Source: an uncultured Eubacteriales bacterium
GTDB taxonomy: Bacteria > Bacillota > Clostridia > Oscillospirales > Oscillospiraceae
NCBI GenBank assembly: GCA_900554275.1
Contig: USGS01000069.1
Span: 1-8,383, forward strand
DNA length: 8,383 bases
Reading direction: 5' to 3'
Positions 6,040-8,383 of the stretch are shown one piece after another; positions within the stretch are counted from its first letter, which is position 1, and each line of letters opens with the position of its first letter. Both the position numbers and the translations under genes were made by a program. Under the pieces are notes generated by a model. It made no database searches, was not told the DNA's origin, and saw nothing but the letters and a program-made list of their open reading frames with translations.

Positions 6040-6618
6040 ATGCAGCAGCTGAAGGACCGCATCATCAAGGAGGGCCGTGTTCTGCCCGGCAGCATCATCA
6101 AGGTGGACGGATTTTTGAACCACCGGGTCGATACGGCTCTGATGAGTGATATGGCGGATGAATTTGCAAAGTATTTCGACGTAAAGAATATCACGATGGT
6201 GCTGACCGCCGAGGCCAGCGGTATCGCTTTGGCGACGATCTGTGCTCAGAGATATGGCGTTCCCATGGTCTTTGCAAAGAAGGCCAAGAGCGACAATATC
6301 GAGGGCGGTCTGTACCAGAGCGACATTTTTTCTTACACGTACAAAAAGAAAGTCACCCTGCTGGTGAGCCAGGACTGGATCACCAAGGATGACCGCGTGC
6401 TGATCATCGACGACTTCATGGCCAAGGGCTATGCCATGCGCGGCCTTATCGACATCGTCAACAAGGCCGGCGCAACGCTGGCAGGCATCGGCGTAGCCGT
6501 GGAAAAGGGCTTCCAGGACGGCGGCGACAGCCTGCGCCGGGAGGGTTACCCCATCAAGTCCCTGGCCATCATCGACAGTGCCGAGGGCGGTGTGATCCGT
6601 TTCCGGGAGGATAGCTGA
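6040..6618 (+). CDS. xpt: Xanthine phosphoribosyltransferase
   Basis: Joins xanthine to PRPP to give XMP and pyrophosphate (purine salvage, cytoplasm). The 192-residue protein resembles Bacillus subtilis Xpt along its length, as I recall that sequence: KVDGFLNHRVD (21-31), the EASGIA segment (58-63), and the PRPP-binding motif VLIIDDFMAKG (120-130), followed by AGATLAGIGVAVEKGFQDGG (143-162). ATG 6040 is preferred to the in-frame GTG codons at 6031 and 6034 because it gives the family's usual N-terminus (M-x-x-L-K-x-x-I) and lies 10 bases after AGAGGA at 6024-6029. guaA begins one base after its stop, so the two are translated from one mRNA, and the product XMP is GuaA's substrate. Its leader lacks the guanine riboswitch that often precedes xpt. 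Confidence 0.95.
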   Translation: MQQLKDRIIKEGRVLPGSIIKVDGFLNHRVDTALMSDMADEFAKYFDVKNITMVLTAEASGIALATICAQRYGVPMVFAKKAKSDNIEGGLYQSDIFSYTYKKKVTLLVSQDWITKDDRVLIIDDFMAKGYAMRGLIDIVNKAGATLAGIGVAVEKGFQDGGDSLRREGYPIKSLAIIDSAEGGVIRFREDS

Positions 6619-6619
6619 C

Positions 6620-8149
6620 ATGAAGAAGGTTCTGGTACTAGACTTTGGCGGCCAGTATAATTTGCTGGTAGCCCGCCGTGTCCGTGAATGCGGCGTCTAC
6701 TGTGAGATCAAGTCCTTCCGCCTGTCCATGGACGAGATCCGCGCCTTCGGGCCGGATGCTTTGATCCTCACCGGTGGTCCTGCCACGGTGTTTGAGCCCA
6801 ACGCCCCCATGGTGGACAAGGCCCTGTTTGAGATGGGTATCCCCGTGCTGGGCATCTGCTATGGTCAGCAGCTGATGATGCAGCTGCTTGGCGGCCAGTG
6901 CCGCAAGGCGGAGACCCGTGAGTACGGCAAGATCCAGCTGGCCCACACCCCCTCTCCCCTGTTCGATAGCATCCCCGAGACGTCTATCTGCTGGATGAGC
7001 CACGGCGTTGAGGTGGAGCGCATCGCCCCCGGCTTCTCCGTCGTCGCCACCACCGCCGGCTGCGGCTTCGCCGCCGTGGCGGATGACACCCGCAAGCTCT
7101 ATGGTGTCCAGTTCCATCCGGAAGTGTTGCATACGGAGTACGGCACGCAGGTGCTGCAGAACTTCCTGTACCGCATCTGCGGCTTTGGTCCTGAGTGGAC
7201 CATGGCCTCCTATCTGGAGGAGGCTGTGGCCGAGTGCCGCCGCAAGATCGGCGACGGCCGCGTTCTGTTGGCTCTGTCCGGCGGCGTAGACAGCTCTGTG
7301 GCCGCCGCCCTGCTCCAGCGCGCCGTAGGTGATCAGCTGACCTGCATCTTTGTGGATCATGGCCTGCTGCGCAAGGACGAGGGCGACCAAGTGGAACAGG
7401 TCATGAAACACCAGTTCCATGTGGACGTGCGCCGCGTCAACGCCGGACCGCGTTTTCTCAGCAGGCTGGCAGGCGTCACCGAGCCGGAACATAAACGCAA
7501 GATCATCGGCGAGGAGTTCATCCGCGTGTTCGAGGAGGAAGCCAAGAAGATCGGCGCGGTGGATTTCCTGGCCCAGGGTACGATCTACCCCGACGTGGTG
7601 GAGTCCGGTCTGGGCGGCGAGAGTGTGGTCATCAAGAGCCATCACAACGTAGGCGGTCTGCCCGACTGCGTGGACTTCAAGGACATCGTCGAACCCCTGC
7701 GCCGCCTGTTCAAGGATGAGGTCCGCAAGCTGGGCACAGAGCTTGGCCTGCCGGACGAGCTTGTGTGGCGTCAGCCCTTCCCCGGCCCGGGACTGGCTAT
7801 CCGCGTCATCGGTGAGGTGACGGAGGACAAGCTGGCCATCCTGCGGGATGCCGACGCCATCTTCCGTGAGGAGATGAAACTGGCCGGCCTGGACCGCACC
7901 ACCAGCCAGTTCTTTGCCGTGCTCACCGACCTGCGGAGCGTGGGCGTTATGGGCGATGAGCGCACCTACGATTATACGCTGGCCCTTCGCGCTGTGCAGA
8001 GCCAGGATTTCATGACCGCCACTTGGTCTCGTCTGCCCTATGAGCTGCTGGACAAGGTGTCCGGCCGCATCGTGGGTGAGGTCAAGCACATCAACCGCAT
8101 CTGCTACGACATCACCTCCAAACCCCCCGCCACCGTGGAGTGGGAATAA
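6620..8149 (+). CDS. guaA: GMP synthase (glutamine-hydrolysing)
   Basis: Converts XMP to GMP using ATP and the amide of glutamine, the last step of guanine nucleotide synthesis. The 509-residue protein is full length. The class I glutamine amidotransferase domain (about 3-190) has the nucleophile Cys80 in GICYGQQ and the His166/Glu168 pair in QFHPEV. The ATP-pyrophosphatase domain (about 195-385) has the P-loop LSGGVDSS (219-226), and the C-terminal dimerisation domain contains FPGPGLAIRVIGEVT (387-401) and ends in the usual KPPATVEWE. ATG 6620 follows the xpt stop by one base, with GGGAGG at 6605-6610 inside xpt as ribosome binding site, pointing to translational coupling. Residues 13-16 (YNLL) differ slightly from the common YTQL form; no catalytic residue is missing. 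The 3' end of guaA is a recognised integration site for mobile elements. Confidence 0.98.
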   Translation: MKKVLVLDFGGQYNLLVARRVRECGVYCEIKSFRLSMDEIRAFGPDALILTGGPATVFEPNAPMVDKALFEMGIPVLGICYGQQLMMQLLGGQCRKAETREYGKIQLAHTPSPLFDSIPETSICWMSHGVEVERIAPGFSVVATTAGCGFAAVADDTRKLYGVQFHPEVLHTEYGTQVLQNFLYRICGFGPEWTMASYLEEAVAECRRKIGDGRVLLALSGGVDSSVAAALLQRAVGDQLTCIFVDHGLLRKDEGDQVEQVMKHQFHVDVRRVNAGPRFLSRLAGVTEPEHKRKIIGEEFIRVFEEEAKKIGAVDFLAQGTIYPDVVESGLGGESVVIKSHHNVGGLPDCVDFKDIVEPLRRLFKDEVRKLGTELGLPDELVWRQPFPGPGLAIRVIGEVTEDKLAILRDADAIFREEMKLAGLDRTTSQFFAVLTDLRSVGVMGDERTYDYTLALRAVQSQDFMTATWSRLPYELLDKVSGRIVGEVKHINRICYDITSKPPATVEWE

Positions 8150-8155
8150 TTTCAT

Positions 8156-8194
8156 AGCTTGAAAAAAGCCCGTAAATACTGGATTTTTTGAGCC
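8156..8194 (+). terminator. Imperfect A/T-rich hairpin after guaA, weak terminator candidate
   Basis: AAAAAA (8162-8167) pairs with TTTTTT (8184-8189), extended by GCT/AGC (8157-8159 with 8191-8193) across a mismatch, around a 16-base loop. The stem is mostly A-T and lacks a separate T-run, so it is a doubtful terminator; it lies 7 bases past the guaA stop. Confidence 0.25.
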
Positions 8195-8207
8195 TTGATG
8201 CCCCTCG

Positions 8208-8225
8208 TGGCAACGATTTGGCAAC
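8208..8225 (+). repeat. Direct repeat TGGCAAC x2, 11-base period
   Basis: TGGCAAC at 8208-8214 recurs at 8219-8225, one helical turn apart. Short, phased direct repeats close to an integration site are typical arm-type binding sites for tyrosine recombinases; that role is inferred from position beside the guaA 3' end. Confidence 0.5.
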
Positions 8226-8245
8226 AGAATTTCATTATTCACAAG

Positions 8246-8288
8246 AAAAGAGCTATCTGATTTCCAATGAAGTCAGATAGCTCTTTTT
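8246..8288. terminator. Perfect 15-bp bidirectional terminator
   Basis: AAAAGAGCTATCTGA (8246-8260) pairs perfectly with 8273-8287 around a 12-base loop whose first bases can extend the stem. T residues at 8284-8288 follow on the plus strand and the A-run at 8246-8249 supplies U residues on the minus strand. It closes the xpt-guaA transcript and, abutting the stop codon at 8289-8291, the minus-strand gene entering from the right. Confidence 0.9.
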
Positions 8289-8381
8289 CTATCCAAAATA
8301 CTCGTCGTATTCTTTGTCTGTGAGGTACTCAACAAAAGTATCTTTTTGAAGGCTGTGAAATATCACGCGGAAATCATCTTG
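8289..8381 (-). CDS. 3' end of an unidentified minus-strand gene (start beyond window)
   Basis: The last 30 codons of a reading frame entering from the right edge, ending in TAG at 8289-8291. The peptide begins QDDFRVIFHSLQ and ends TDKEYDEYFG, an acidic, aromatic-rich tail that looks coding; the other two minus frames are closed by stops at once. A terminator sits directly after the stop, as for a real gene. My hand count gives 35 of 93 bases G or C (about 38%), against roughly two thirds in a sampled guaA line, so its composition is foreign to the neighbourhood. I do not recognise the family; cargo of an integrated element is a reasonable guess. Confidence 0.55.
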   Translation of the reverse strand, partial: QDDFRVIFHSLQKDTFVEYLTDKEYDEYFG

Positions 8382-8383
8382 AA

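Noticed and set aside
6638..8242. Long 534-codon open frame on the minus strand across guaA
   Set aside because: It lies opposite a complete, motif-rich guaA and its His/Leu/Gln-rich composition is what GC-rich antisense codons give; no ribosome binding site or family motif.

Overview
The window reads as a GC-rich, anaerobic low-GC-lineage Firmicute, most likely a gut clostridium of the Oscillospiraceae type. The evidence is an oxygen-sensitive class III ribonucleotide reductase with its radical-SAM activase, a PduL-type phosphotransacylase, a Gram-positive-style xanthine phosphoribosyltransferase resembling Bacillus Xpt, strong AGGAGG-type ribosome binding sites and a GC- and C/G-ending-codon-rich coding style. 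Genus-level placement cannot be settled by reading alone.

Layout, left to right. (1) Positions 1-3596, plus strand: the 3' part of nrdD (its start lies outside the window), a strong GC hairpin, nrdG, and a lipoprotein with DUF4097-like beta repeats starting 11 bases after nrdG. (2) 3600-3653: a long perfect hairpin that acts as a two-way terminator between converging transcripts. (3) 3657-4808, minus strand: a two-gene unit consisting of an uncharacterised two-helix membrane protein followed by pduL. (4) 4809-4984: a compact divergent promoter region with a good promoter on each strand and two inverted repeats. (5) 4985-5881, plus strand: a LysR-family regulator. (6) 6040-8149, plus strand: xpt and guaA, one base apart. 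(7) 8150-8383: an AT-rich tail with a short direct repeat, a perfect two-way terminator and the 3' end of a minus-strand gene that runs off the window.

How the genes work together. NrdD makes deoxyribonucleotides without oxygen and NrdG installs its glycyl radical. Xpt salvages xanthine to XMP and GuaA aminates XMP to GMP, so the last pair forms a direct xanthine-to-GMP route. PduL probably links acyl-CoA to acyl-phosphate for ATP-yielding acetate or propionate formation; the divergent LysR protein is the natural candidate to control that unit.

Most of the window is ordinary core metabolism. The least ordinary part is the right edge: the 3' end of guaA is a known integration site for genomic islands, and here the composition drops sharply after its stop codon, a helically phased direct repeat appears, and a foreign-looking gene points inward. 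I interpret this as the probable end of an integrated element, but the element itself lies beyond the window. No complete undescribed system is visible.
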